Of a stretch of DNA of 64,000 nt, positions 26,835-36,141 are shown piece after piece. The stretch is from Paenacidovorax monticola (GTDB lineage: Bacteria; Pseudomonadota; Gammaproteobacteria; Burkholderiales; Burkholderiaceae_C). The stretch spans positions 3,348,001 to 3,412,000 of the forward strand of contig NZ_CP060790.1 of NCBI RefSeq assembly GCF_014489595.1, in the 5' to 3' direction. A program made the position numbers and the translations under genes. The notes under the pieces are model-generated. The model searched no databases. It was given only the letters and a program-made list of their open reading frames with translations, and was not told the origin of the DNA. The stretch's first letter is position 1. Every line of letters begins with the position of its first letter.

Positions 26835-27977
26835 TCAGGCCGCCAGAGATCGCGCCGGGCTGTGCAAGGTGGCCACCACCACGCGGTCGCGGCCGCTGTC
26901 CTTGGCGGTGTACAGGGCGCGGTCGGCGCGCTCCAGCGTCTGTTCCAGGGCCTCGCCGCGCGCGTAGGAGGCTAGCCCGATCGAGACCGTGAAGCAAACG
27001 GACGCGCCGCCGTCGTGTAGCGCCTGCGTGGCCACGGCGCAGCGCACGCGCTCGAGCAGGTCGGCCGCGTCGTCGGTGCGCGTGTCGCTGAGCATGAGCA
27101 CGAATTCCTCGCCGCCCCAGCGCGCGAGCACGTCGGTGTTGCGCACCGAGGCGCGCACGGTGGCCGCGAAGGCCTGCAGCGCCCGGTCGCCCACGGCGTG
27201 GCCGTGGGTGTCGTTGATGTGCTTGAAGTGGTCGATGTCCAGCAGGGCCAGCACCAGGTTGCGCCCGCTGCGGTCGGCGCGGCGCTGTTCCAGCTGCATC
27301 AGCTCCAGCATGTGGCGGCGGTTGAGCAGGCCCGTGAGTTCGTCGCGCGTGGCGAGTTCGCGGTTGAGCGCGAGGGCGCGCGACAGCTCCTGGCGCTGCT
27401 CCTGCAGCCGCGCGCGGATCTGCTGGATGCGCAGGTTCAGCGCCAGGCAGCCCAGCAGCACGATGGCCACCATGGCGGCGTAGGCGGCGTCGAGGGTGCC
27501 GTAGCGGCTGCCGTCGAAGCGCGCCGTTCCGGTCACGGCGAGGGCGAAGGCCACGAGCGCGTACAGGCCCACGCCCAGCATCTGCGCGAGCGAAAGCCCG
27601 AAGGTGCCGAAGAACAGGATCATGGCCAGCACGGCGGGCACGATGCCGCGCGCCTCGCCCGCGAGCACGTAGGCCACGGCGCCGCTCGTGATGGTCCAGG
27701 CCATCTGCGGAATGCTCAGCGAGGGGTCGGCCAGGCGCTGCGTGGCGCCCAGGCGCACGAGCGCGGCCATGGCCGCCAGACCGCCGACCGACAGCACGGC
27801 CCACCACAGCACCGCGCGCGCGTCGGCCACGCCCGCGTGCGCAATGAGCAGCATGACGCCCGCGCCGCTGGCCATCAGCGCCAGGGCCAGCAGGGCCATC
27901 GCGGTGCGCGAGCGCCGGGCCGGGTCGGTGGACAGACTCAGGTCCACCAGGCGCTGCCAGGGAGAGGGGTGGGGCAC
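26835..27977 (-). CDS. Membrane-bound diguanylate cyclase (GGDEF)
   Basis: The 380-residue protein has about six helices in residues 25-190, a short coiled coil (RIQQIRARLQEQRQEL) and a GGDEF domain with DELTGLLNRRHM, DIDHFKHINDTHGHAVGD and the active site RWGGEEFVLML. RNTD five residues before GGEEF gives an intact inhibitory site. It would produce c-di-GMP in response to an unknown membrane signal. It has the same general design as the cyclase at 9364-10581, but the sequences of the membrane parts differ. It stands alone between the importer operon and rsmE. Confidence 0.93.
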   Translation of the reverse strand: MPHPSPWQRLVDLSLSTDPARRSRTAMALLALALMASGAGVMLLIAHAGVADARAVLWWAVLSVGGLAAMAALVRLGATQRLADPSLSIPQMAWTITSGAVAYVLAGEARGIVPAVLAMILFFGTFGLSLAQMLGVGLYALVAFALAVTGTARFDGSRYGTLDAAYAAMVAIVLLGCLALNLRIQQIRARLQEQRQELSRALALNRELATRDELTGLLNRRHMLELMQLEQRRADRSGRNLVLALLDIDHFKHINDTHGHAVGDRALQAFAATVRASVRNTDVLARWGGEEFVLMLSDTRTDDAADLLERVRCAVATQALHDGGASVCFTVSIGLASYARGEALEQTLERADRALYTAKDSGRDRVVVATLHSPARSLAA

Positions 27978-28097
27978 GGGAGCGGTCCTTCCGCAGGGGG
28001 CGGGCCGCGGGTGCGCGGGTGGCCGCCGGACATGCAGTCCGGCCAGGATTCTAGGAACCGCCGCGCAAGGGCGGCAGAGGGAAAACCTTAGGGCTTC

Positions 28098-28823
28098 CTA
28101 CATCAGCAGCGCGGCGAGGGCCGCGAGCGGCGCGGTCTCGGCGCGCAGCACGCGCGGGCCCAGCGTCGTGGGCTGGAAGCCTTGCGCAAGCGCCAGGGCC
28201 TCCTCGGCGGGCGTGAGGCCGCCTTCGGGGCCCGACAGGAACCACAGCGGGCCGTCGCCACCGGCCGCGGCGCGCAGCGGCCGCGTCCCGGGGCGCAGCG
28301 ACAGCAGCAGGCGCCCGCCGCCGTCGACCGGCGCGGCGTTCGTGCCAAGCCACTCGGCCAGCGTCACGGCCGGGTGCACGGGCGGCACGCGGTTGCGCCC
28401 GCACTGTTCGCAGGCGGCCACGGCCACAGCCTGCCAGTGGGCAAGCTTCTTGTCGGCGCGCTCACCCTTCAGGCGCAGCACGCTGCGCTCGGCCACCAGG
28501 GGAGTGATGCTCGCGGCGCCGAGTTCGGTGGCCTTCTCGATGAGCCAGTCCATGCGCTCGCCCGCCGTGATGCCGGCCAGCAGGTGCACGGCACGCGCGG
28601 CCTCGCGCTCGGTGGCGCGGTGGGCGTCCACGCGCACGTGCACGTCGCTGCGGCCCATGCGCAGCACCGTCGCATCGAATTCGCCGCCCGGGTCGTCGCC
28701 GGGGAACAGCGTGACCGTGTCGCCGGGCTGCAGGCGCAGCACCTGCACATGGCGCGCGGCGCCGGGGGGCAGGTCGAGTTCGGCGCCAGGCGTGAGCGGC
28801 TCGGGGCAGTGGAAGCGGGGCAT
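28098..28823 (-). CDS. rsmE: 16S rRNA (uracil-1498-N3)-methyltransferase
   Basis: The 241-residue SPOUT-class methyltransferase contains the PUA-like N-terminal domain (HVQVLRLQPGDTVTLF) and the family blocks GERMDWLIEKATELGA, ITPLVAERSV and AVAACEQCGRNRVPPV. The knot-forming SAM region is LWFLSGPEGGLTPAEE with LGPRVLRAETAPLAAL. It methylates U1498 in the ribosomal decoding region. The gene lies 62 bp after the kinase gene upstream on the same strand. The family length is about 240, so it is complete. Confidence 0.93.
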   Translation of the reverse strand: MPRFHCPEPLTPGAELDLPPGAARHVQVLRLQPGDTVTLFPGDDPGGEFDATVLRMGRSDVHVRVDAHRATEREAARAVHLLAGITAGERMDWLIEKATELGAASITPLVAERSVLRLKGERADKKLAHWQAVAVAACEQCGRNRVPPVHPAVTLAEWLGTNAAPVDGGGRLLLSLRPGTRPLRAAAGGDGPLWFLSGPEGGLTPAEEALALAQGFQPTTLGPRVLRAETAPLAALAALLM

Positions 28824-28885
28824 GCTATGAATTCAGGAGCTTTTCGCCCCGGCACGTGGGCGCAGGAGGCCTTTTCTTACAGAGG

Positions 28886-30013
28886 TTACATGCGCCCGAA
28901 CGCGTAGCCCACGGGGGCCGTGGTGCCCTCGATCTGGTCGACCAGGCGCAGCAGGGGCGCCAGCTCGCGGTAGCGCGTGGCCGTGGCGCGGATATAGGCG
29001 ATGAAGCGCGGCGTATCGGCCAGATAGCGGGGCTTGCCGTCGCGCAGCGTGAGGCGCGCGAAGATGCCGGCCACCTTGAGGTGGCGCTGCAGGCCCATCC
29101 ATTCGACGGCGCGGTAGAACTCGCCGAAGTCGTCGCCCCAGCCCGAGGCGCTCGTGGCGCCCAGCAGGCCGGCGCGGCGCGCCCGCTCCCAGTAACGCAC
29201 GGTAATGTCGATGACGAAATCCTCGTCCCAGCTGATGAAGGCGTCGCGCAGCAGGCTCGCGATGTCGTAGGTGATGGGGCCGTGCACGGCGTCCTGGAAG
29301 TCGAGCACGCCCAGCGGGCCGCCGCCCGGCGGCACCATGAGGTTGCGCATCATGTAGTCGCGGTGCACGAACACGCTGGGCGCGGCCAGGTTGTGCGCCA
29401 CGATGAGATCGAAGGCCTTGGCCAGGGTGGCCTGCTGGGCGTCCGAGAGCGCCACGGCGCGGTGCTTCGCCAGGTACCAGTCGGGGAACAGGGCCAGCTC
29501 GCGGCGCAGCAGCGCGTCGTCGTAGGGGGGCAGCACGCCGGGGCGCGAGGCCTTCTGCCAGTCGAGCAGCGTGTCCACGGCCTGGCGGTACCAGGCCTGG
29601 GCGTCCTGCGGGCGCTCCGGGTCCAGGCGCTCGATCACGGTTTCGGTGCCGAGGTCGGACAGCAGCATGAAGCCGCCGGCCTCGTCCCAGGCGAGGATCT
29701 GCGGCACGTGCAGGCCGGCTGCGGCCATCAGGCCCTGCACCTGCACGAAGGGGCGGCAGTTCTCCTTGTCGGGCGGTGCATCCATCACGATGAGGCTGCC
29801 GCCCTCGGCACGGTCCAGCCGCAGGTAGCGCCGGAAGCTCGCGTCGGCCGAGGCCGGGCGCAGCGTGCCGGGGCGCAGGCCGTGCGGCGCCACCAGGGGC
29901 GCGAGCCAGGCCTGGAAGGCCGCCTGCCGCTGGCTGTCGGGCCAGGCCACGGGAGAAAGAGAGGGGTCGGCCGGGGCCGCGCGGGCCGGTGTGGGGGAGG
30001 AGGGGGCGCTCAT
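28886..30013 (-). CDS. amgK: Aminoglycoside phosphotransferase-fold sugar kinase (AmgK-like)
   Basis: The 375-residue APH-fold kinase contains the catalytic loop VFVHRDYMMRNLMV, the metal-binding LDFQDAVHGPITYDIASLL and the N-lobe SFRRYLRLD. It matches AmgK, which phosphorylates N-acetylmuramate/N-acetylglucosamine at the anomeric position in peptidoglycan recycling. The position divergent to lptD is the one known for amgK-murU in Gram-negative bacteria; murU is not in this window, as rsmE follows instead. The start ATG 30013 is the last ATG before the lptD promoter region. The exact substrate is inferred from family and place. Confidence 0.8.
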   Translation of the reverse strand: MSAPSSPTPARAAPADPSLSPVAWPDSQRQAAFQAWLAPLVAPHGLRPGTLRPASADASFRRYLRLDRAEGGSLIVMDAPPDKENCRPFVQVQGLMAAAGLHVPQILAWDEAGGFMLLSDLGTETVIERLDPERPQDAQAWYRQAVDTLLDWQKASRPGVLPPYDDALLRRELALFPDWYLAKHRAVALSDAQQATLAKAFDLIVAHNLAAPSVFVHRDYMMRNLMVPPGGGPLGVLDFQDAVHGPITYDIASLLRDAFISWDEDFVIDITVRYWERARRAGLLGATSASGWGDDFGEFYRAVEWMGLQRHLKVAGIFARLTLRDGKPRYLADTPRFIAYIRATATRYRELAPLLRLVDQIEGTTAPVGYAFGRM

Positions 30014-30106
30014 GGATAATCCGATTCTACAAACCGCCCTGCCCGCTTCCGCGGGTCGGAACGGCCGCTGTCGCAGCCCCTCGTCTTCCAGACCCATCCA
30101 TCCGAC

Positions 30107-32531
30107 GTGCCTTCCCGCCAGTCCTTCACCGTGCAGCCTTTCGACCACCGCGCAGGAGCGCGCCCGGGTGCCGCGCTGAGCCGCCTGGCCTGGTGCCTTG
30201 CGCTGGCCTGGTCGGGCGCCCCGGTCGCCTGGGCCCAAGAGCCGGCTGCCCCCAGCGCCTGGGATGCGCCCCTGCCGCCGCCCGCGCTGCGCGCCAGCCC
30301 GCTGCTGCAGGAAAAGATCCCCGACGCGGTGCGCAACGAGCAGCCCGTGTTCGTGCGCGGCGACCAGATGAGCGGCCAGGCCGACGTGAAGGCCGTGGTC
30401 GAAGGCCATGCCGAGCTGCGCCGCGGTGACACCGTGATCCATGCCGACCGCCTGGAATACACCGTGCCCGACGACCTGGCCCAGGCGCGTGGCAACGTGC
30501 GCGTGAACCGCGCGGGCAACGTGTACGAAGGCACGGCGCTGGACCTGCGCGTGGAGGCGTTCGAGGGCTTCTTCAGCGACGCGCGCTACCGCTTCCTGGC
30601 CACGCAGGCGCATGGCGAAGCCACGCGCGTGGACTTCCTCGACCCCGACCGCGCCGTGGTGTACACCGCCACCTACACCACCTGCGAACGCGGCAACGAG
30701 GCCAGCTGGCAGCCCGACTGGGTGCTGCGCGCCAAGGCCATCCGCATCGACAACGAGGAGCAGGTCGGCGTGGCCGAGGACGCGGTGCTCGAATTCAAGG
30801 GCATGGCGCTGCCCGCCATCCCGAGCATCTCCTTTCCGCTGTCGGAGCGCCGCAAGTCGGGCTTCCTGCCCCCACCCTCATCCCGGTCGACAGCCGCAGC
30901 GGCCCGACGGCGGCCGTGCCCTACTACTGGAACATCGCGCCCAACCGCGACGCCACGTTCACCCCGGCGCTGATGCTGCGCCGCGGCATCAGCCTGGGCG
31001 GGGAGTTCCGCTACCTGGAGCCTTCCTATCGGGGGGTGCTGAGCGGCAACTACATGCCCCAGGACCGCCTGCGCAGCCGGGACCGCTGGGGCTACACGGC
31101 CCAGCACAACGGCCTCGTCGACAGCCCCCTGGGCGCCCTGGGGCTGAACCTGAACCTCAACCGCGTGAGCGACAACGACTACTGGCGCGACTTCCCGCGC
31201 GCCGGCAAGCAGCTCACGCAGCGCCTGCTGCCCAGCGATGCCTCGCTGGCCTGGGGGGCAACGACATGACCATGCAGGTGCGCACGCTCAAGTGGCAGAC
31301 GCTGCAGGACGTGACCGCGCCCATCGTGCCGCCCTACGACCGCATGCCCCAGATGCTGTGGCGCTACGCGCCCATGGAGCTGGCCGGCGGCTTTGACGCG
31401 AGCGTGGAGGTCGACACGACGAAGTTCCAGGCCAACCGCACACTCACGGGCCAGCCGGACGCGCAGCGCACCTACACCATGGCGCAGATCAGCCGGCCCT
31501 TCCTGGCGCCGGGCGGCTTCGTCACGCCGCGCATCCAGCTGCACGCCACGCACTACGACTTCGACAGCGCGCTGTCCAACGGACGGCGCTCGGCGGACCG
31601 CGTGCTGCCCACGTTCAGCCTCGACAGCGGCCTGGTGTTCGAGCGCGACGCCCAGTACCTGGGCCGCAGCTTCCTGCAGACGCTGGAGCCGCGCGCGTTC
31701 TACACCTACACGCCCTACCGCGACCAGAGCCGCCTGCCCGTGTACGACACGGCGGCCAACGACTTCAACTTCGCCACGGTCTACACCGAGAACGCCTACA
31801 CCGGCAACGACCGCCTGGCCGACAACAACCTGCTCACGCTGGGCCTGACATCGCGCCTGCTCAACCCCACCACGGGCGCCGAAGTGGTGCGCCTGGGCGT
31901 GGCGCAGCGCCTGCGCTTCTCCGACCAGCTGGTGACGCTGCCCGGCGCCCCGCCCGTGAGCGAGCGCCTGTCCGACGTGCTGGTGGGCGCGGCCGTGAAC
32001 TGGACGCCGCAGTGGAGCGTGGACTCCACCGTGCAGTACAACCCCAAGACCAGCCGCTCGATCCGCTCCACCATCGGCGCGCGCTACAGCCCCGGCGCCT
32101 ACCGCACCGTGAGCGCGGCCTACCGCCTGCAGCGCGACACCAGCGAGCAGATCGACGTCGGCTGGCAGTGGCCCATCAACGACCTGTGGGGTGACAAAGG
32201 GCGCGACCTGGGGCCCGGCCGTGGCCAGGGCGGCGGACGCTGGTACAGCGTGGGCCGCCTGAACTACAGCATGAAGGACCGCCGCATGGTCGACACCGTG
32301 ATCGGCCTGGAGTACGACAGTTGCTGCTGGATCGGCCGCGTCGTGCTCGAGCGCCTGCAAAGCGGCCTGGCCACGGCCAGCACGCGGCTGCTGTTCCAGA
32401 TCGAGTTCGTCGGCTTCTCGCGCCTGAGCCTGGGCTCCAACCCGCTCACCAGCCTCAAGCAGCAGATTCCGCGCTACCAGTACCTGCGCGAGCAGATCAC
32501 CACGCCCAGCCGTTTCAGCAACTACGACTAA
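30107..32531 (+). CDS. lptD: LPS-assembly protein LptD (two frameshifts as given)
   Basis: Outer-membrane beta-barrel that inserts lipopolysaccharide with LptE. With two single-base repairs the product is about 808 residues: GTG start, signal peptide (LAWCLALAWSGAPVAWAQ), the OstA/LptA-like domain (VRGDQMSGQADVKAVVEGHA, QARGNVRVNRAGNVYEG), then the LptD barrel (GFLPPTLIPVDSRSGP, VGRLNYSMKDRRMVD) and the late double-Cys segment YDSCCWIGRV. Reading breaks at the C run 30869-30873 (needs a sixth C) and the G run 31253-31258 (needs a seventh G). LptD is essential in nearly all Gram-negatives, so these are likely sequence errors. Its stop overlaps the surA start (TAATG). Confidence 0.9.
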
Positions 32532-33952
32532 TGCGTTTTCACACCATGAACCACCGAGCACTCGCCCTGGGCCTTGCATGCCTGGCTTTCCTGGCCTCCG
32601 TGAGCCCGCTGGAGGCCGGCGCGCAGGGGCTGCGCCCGTCGCAGGGCGGGGGGCCGGCAGGGGACTGTCGCGCGCGCTGCCCGCCACCGCCCTGCCCACG
32701 CCGGGTGCCGCCGTGTCCGGGACGCGCCAGGCCGACTTCATCGTTGCCGTGGTGAATTCCGAGCCCGTGACCAACAATGAGGTCAATGCCCGCATCGCGC
32801 GCGTGGAGCAGAACCTGGCCAGCCAGGGCGGCACGCCGCCGCCGCACGAGCTGCTGGCGCGCGAGGTGCTCGAACGCCTGATCCTCGAGAAAATCCTGCT
32901 GCAGCAGGCGCGTGAGACCGGCATCCGCGTGGACGACTACGCCGTGGGCCAGGCCGAGCAGAACGTGGCGCGCCAGAACAGCGTGTCGGTGCAGGAGATG
33001 CACCGCCGCCTGGCTGCCGACGGCATCGACGCCAAGCGCTTCCGCGAGGAACTGCGCAACCAGCTGCTGGTGCAGCGCCTGCGCGAGCGTGACCTGGAGT
33101 CGCGCGTGCGCGTGAGCGATGTCGAGGTGGAGCAGTACCTGCGCGAGCAGCAGGGCAGCGGCGATCCGGCCAAGTTTTCCATCAACCTGGGCCATGTGCT
33201 CGTACGCGTGCCCGAGGACGCCACCCCCGCCGTCGTGGCCGAACGCCAGGCACGCGCCCAGGCCGCCGCCGACAAGGCACGCGCGGCCGGGGCGGACTTC
33301 GCCGCGGTGGCGCGCGAATACTCCGACGCCCCCGAAGGCCAGCGCGGCGGCCAGCTGGGCCTGCGCCCGGCCGACCGCTATCCCGAGCTGTTCATCGAGT
33401 CCACGCTCAAGGCCCCCGTGGGCGGCGTGGTGGGCCCGGTGCGCTCGCCCGCGGGCTTCCACGTACTCAAGGTGCTGGAAAAGACCAGCCCCGGCATGGC
33501 CGCCGTGGTCACGCAGAACCATGTGCGCCACATCCTGCTGCGCACCAACGCGCAACTGACCGAGGCCGCCGCGGCCTCGCGCCTGGCCGAGTACCGCCGC
33601 CGCATCCTGGCGGGCAGGCTACTTTCGAAGCGATGGCGCGCGAGCATTCGCAGGACGGCAGCGCCAAGGAAGGGGCGACCTGGGATGGGCCGCGCCCGGC
33701 CGCTACGTGCCCGAGTTCGAGCAGGCCGTGGAGGCGCTGCAGCCGGGCCAGATCAGCGAGCCGCTGGTGTCGCGTTTCGGCGTGCACCTGATCCAGCTCG
33801 TCGAACGCCGCGAGACCCCGCTGACGCCGCGCGAGCAGCGCGACATGGCGCGCGACGCCGTGCGCGAGAAGAAGCTGGAAGACGCCTACACGGCCTGGGC
33901 GCAGGAGCAGCGCGGCCGCGCCTACGTCGAATACCGCGACCCGCCCCAATGA
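32531..33952 (+). CDS. surA: Periplasmic chaperone/peptidyl-prolyl isomerase SurA (three frameshifts as given)
   Basis: SurA escorts outer-membrane proteins such as LptD. After repair the product is about 474 residues: signal peptide ([20 protein letters not shown]), N-domain ([18 protein letters not shown]), parvulin domain 1 ([38 protein letters not shown]), parvulin domain 2 ([17 protein letters not shown] ... [18 protein letters not shown]) and C-terminal helix ([16 protein letters not shown]). Breaks are at the G run 32648-32653, at about 33615 (one C short before CAG) and at the G run 33672-33675. Each is restored by one base. ATG 32531 or 32546 may be the start. The gene is coupled to lptD. 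Confidence 0.9.
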
Positions 33953-33986
33953 CCTGTACGGTGCCGGCCTGGTCGGCGCCCGCCCC

Positions 33987-34757
33987 ATGAAGCACATTCC
34001 CCGCAAGCGTTTCGGCCAGCATTTCCTGTGCGACGACGGCATCATCGATGCCATCGTGCGCGCCATCGCGCCCCTGCCGGGCCAGCCCATGGTCGAGATC
34101 GGGCCGGGCCTGGCCGCGCTCACCCAGCCCCTCGTGGAGCGCCTGGGCCGCCTCACGGTGGTCGAGCTCGACCGTGACCTTGCCGCGCGGCTGCGCCAGC
34201 ACGGCCAGCTCGACGTGATCGAGTCCGATGTGCTCAAGGTGGACTTCACGCAGGTCGCCCAGCGCCTGGGCGTGTCCAAGGTCCGCGTGGTGGGCAACCT
34301 GCCCTACAACATCTCCACGCCCATCCTGTTCCATCTGCTGGCGCATGTGGACGCGATCGCCGACCAGCATTTCATGCTGCAGAAGGAGGTGATCGACCGC
34401 ATGGTGGCCCAGCCCGCCACGGGCGACTACGGGCGCCTGTCGGTCATGCTGCAGTGGCGCTATGCGATGGAGGATGTGCTGTTCGTGCCGCCCGAGAGCT
34501 TCGACCCGCCGCCGCGCGTGGACAGCGCCGTGGTGCGCATGGTGCCCCATGCGGCGCCGGCGCCCGTGGACATCGCCCGGCTCGAAACCCTGGTGCAGGT
34601 GGCGTTCAGCCAGCGCCGCAAGCTGCTGCGCCATGCGCTGGGCCGCTGGCTCGACGAGCAGGGCTATGGCGGCGGCTTCGACCTGCAGCGCCGCGCCGAA
34701 GAGGTGCCGGTGCAGGAGTTCGTGGCCCTGGCGCTGGAGCTACCCCAAAAAGCATAG
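33987..34757 (+). CDS. rsmA: 16S rRNA dimethyladenosine transferase
   Basis: The 256-residue KsgA/RsmA methylase has RKRFGQHFL at the N-terminus, SAM motif [15 protein letters not shown], the acidic VELDRDLA and the catalytic [28 protein letters not shown] and [14 protein letters not shown] complete the family pattern. It dimethylates A1518 and A1519 of 16S rRNA and checks small-subunit assembly. It follows surA by 34 bp. In enterobacteria pdxA stands between the two; it is absent here. Confidence 0.96.
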   Translation: MKHIPRKRFGQHFLCDDGIIDAIVRAIAPLPGQPMVEIGPGLAALTQPLVERLGRLTVVELDRDLAARLRQHGQLDVIESDVLKVDFTQVAQRLGVSKVRVVGNLPYNISTPILFHLLAHVDAIADQHFMLQKEVIDRMVAQPATGDYGRLSVMLQWRYAMEDVLFVPPESFDPPPRVDSAVVRMVPHAAPAPVDIARLETLVQVAFSQRRKLLRHALGRWLDEQGYGGGFDLQRRAEEVPVQEFVALALELPQKA

Positions 34758-34789
34758 CAGCCAACGCATGCCACACATGCGCTGGCTGC
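34757..34789 (+). terminator. Hairpin after rsmA
   Basis: Arms GCAGCCAACGCATG (34757-34770) and CATGCGCTGGCTGC (34776-34789) pair with one mismatch around the loop CCACA. It begins in the rsmA stop codon. No T tract follows, so it may be an mRNA-end hairpin or one of the dispersed Comamonadaceae-type hairpin repeats. Confidence 0.5.
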
Positions 34790-34835
34790 CGAATCGGTCA
34801 GAACAAGGCCCGGTCGATGGACGCGGGCCTGGGAT

Positions 34836-34985
34836 TCAGGCGGCGGTGAGCCAGTAGCCCGAATTGAAGGGGCTGCTCATGCGCAGCGCCAGAGGGGACA
34901 CGTCGACCAGCTTGTCGGTGGGCATCTTCTCGACTTCTTCGTCGATCGCGATGCCCTGGACGGCGTGCCCTGGATGAGCCTCGTT
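34836..34985 (-). pseudogene. C-terminal fragment of an unidentified protein
   Basis: A reading frame without a good start ends at 34836 with EKMPTDKLVDVSPLALRMSS and then PFNSGYWLTAA. It reads like the end of a real protein: a charged helix (IAIDEEVEKM) and an aromatic tail. I do not recognise the family. It lies just downstream of the barstar-like gene on the same strand and is interrupted upstream by the hairpin at 34987-35021. It may be the remnant of a gene cut when the RNase/barstar pair arrived. Uncertain. Confidence 0.3.
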
Positions 34986-34986
34986 C

Positions 34987-35021
34987 GCCCGTTCTGCCTG
35001 GCTGTTGGATGCAGAACGGGC
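34987..35021 (-). terminator. Hairpin at the end of the barstar-like gene
   Basis: Perfect 11-bp arms GCCCGTTCTGC and GCAGAACGGGC with a 13-base loop. The right arm touches the stop codon of the barstar-like gene. There is no clear T tract on the minus strand, so termination is only possible. Confidence 0.45.
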
Positions 35022-35446
35022 TACAGAAAAGAATAGAAGCAGCGGAACGGGATCTTGCGGTCGCCCCAGTAGTCGGCGGCGTCGCGGAAGATGTCGAGCA
35101 GCTGTTCGCGCGCTTCCTTGTCGAACTTGGCCGTGGCCGGGATCTGCTCCAGCACCACGACGAAGCCCGGCTGCGGGCCCGATTTGTGCAGGGGATCGGT
35201 CATGCAGTCGTACAGGGCGTCGAAATTCTTGCCGAAATGCGCCGGAAAGGTGAATTGCGCGGCGATCAGGTCCAGAACGTCCTGCTTGGACTGCGCGTGG
35301 GCCAGGTTGGCATACAGAAAATGCTGGCCCAGACCCCTGGCGGCATTCTGCAGATCCTGCACGCGGAAGGCGCGGATCGACTGCACGATGTTGGCTCGGA
35401 CACCGCGCAGGGGGCTGTCCTGGTCTTTACGAAGTGGCGTTTCCAT
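35021..35446 (-). CDS. Barstar-family ribonuclease inhibitor
   Basis: The 141-residue protein has a barstar core at about 45-141: HFLYANLAHAQSKQDVLDLI, FTFPAHFGKNFDALYDCMTD, FVVVLEQIPATAKFDKEA and LDIFRDAADYWGDRKIPFRC. These match the barstar pattern of helix 1, the FGxNxDALxD loop and the YW helix. Barstar blocks guanyl-specific RNases by inserting an acid into their active site. The first 44 residues are an extra N-terminal extension relative to the 90-residue classical barstar. It sits 137 bp downstream of the RNase gene on the same strand, so the two form a toxin and its cytoplasmic immunity protein. A GTG further upstream is possible as the start. Confidence 0.85.
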   Translation of the reverse strand: METPLRKDQDSPLRGVRANIVQSIRAFRVQDLQNAARGLGQHFLYANLAHAQSKQDVLDLIAAQFTFPAHFGKNFDALYDCMTDPLHKSGPQPGFVVVLEQIPATAKFDKEAREQLLDIFRDAADYWGDRKIPFRCFYSFL

Positions 35447-35583
35447 CTCCGCTGCTCTTTCTCTATCTAAGAAGTCCACGAATGGGGGGATTTCCGGGGA
35501 TCGGTCATGCGAGCGCCCCGAAAAAGGGATTCCACGGAGGCCGCGGCCCCCAGAATGCCGGCGAACGCGCGCCGCGTCCAGCC

Positions 35584-35987
35584 TCATTCCACAATTTCTC
35601 GAAAACTGGCGTAGTGATCGGCGGTGTAGTAGCAGGCGTCCGGGACGCGGGGCTTGCCGCCACACACGATGCGCCGGGCACCCCGGTCGCGTGAGCCCGG
35701 CGTTCTGACGGTGTACTCCCGGTAGTAGCCCCGCTTCTGGGGCGGCAGCAGACGTTCGCGGTTGCCGAACACGGTGCCATCCTTGGGATAGGGGAACGGG
35801 CCACCGTCTCGGATCAGCGCGTACGTGGTGCGCCCCTGGGGCGGCAACTCGGCCAGCGATATGGTGGGGATCCGTCCTGGGACGGTGTGCTTCGCGCGAA
35901 GCCCGACGAAGGGGCCAGCACGAAAGCAGCACCCAAAACGCACGCAAGACCGGCCCGGTACGCCTGGGTGGCTACAGCCTTCAGCAT
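35584..35987 (-). CDS. Secreted guanyl-specific ribonuclease (RNase Sa/barnase type); frameshift near 35866-35869
   Basis: The catalytic domain has ISLAELPPQGRTTYALIRDG, PFPYPKDGTVFGNRERLLP, RGYYREYTVRTPGSRDRGAR and YYTADHYASF. These align with RNase Sa, including its catalytic Glu (REYTV), Arg (RGARR) and His (DHYAS). It cleaves RNA 3' of G. A signal peptide MLKAVATQAYRAGLACVLGA...SGFA starts at ATG 35987 but is in another frame; adding one C to the run complementary to 35866-35869 joins them into a 134-residue precursor. Both frames make biological sense, so the shift is likely an error. Without the repair an in-frame ATG at 35943 would give a cytoplasmic toxin. A barstar-like gene follows. 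Confidence 0.83.
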
Positions 35988-36056
35988 CAACTACACCTTT
36001 CAGAAACTACGGGTTTACCCGAAATTTCAAGCCGTTAGTTTGACGCAAAGACCCCC

Positions 36057-36092
36057 AAAAAGCAAGCGCCTGCCCAATAATTGGGCAGGCGC
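36057..36092 (-). terminator. Rho-independent terminator of maeB
   Basis: A palindrome GCGCCTGCCCAAT-A-ATTGGGCAGGCGC spans 36066-36092. On the minus strand it is followed by TTGCTTTTTGG. It lies 50 bases after the maeB stop, a good intrinsic terminator that separates maeB from the RNase gene. Confidence 0.8.
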
Positions 36093-36141
36093 CGAAGGGT
36101 TTACAAAGTTTAAAAGTTAGTGCTTGCTATTTTGCAATCGC

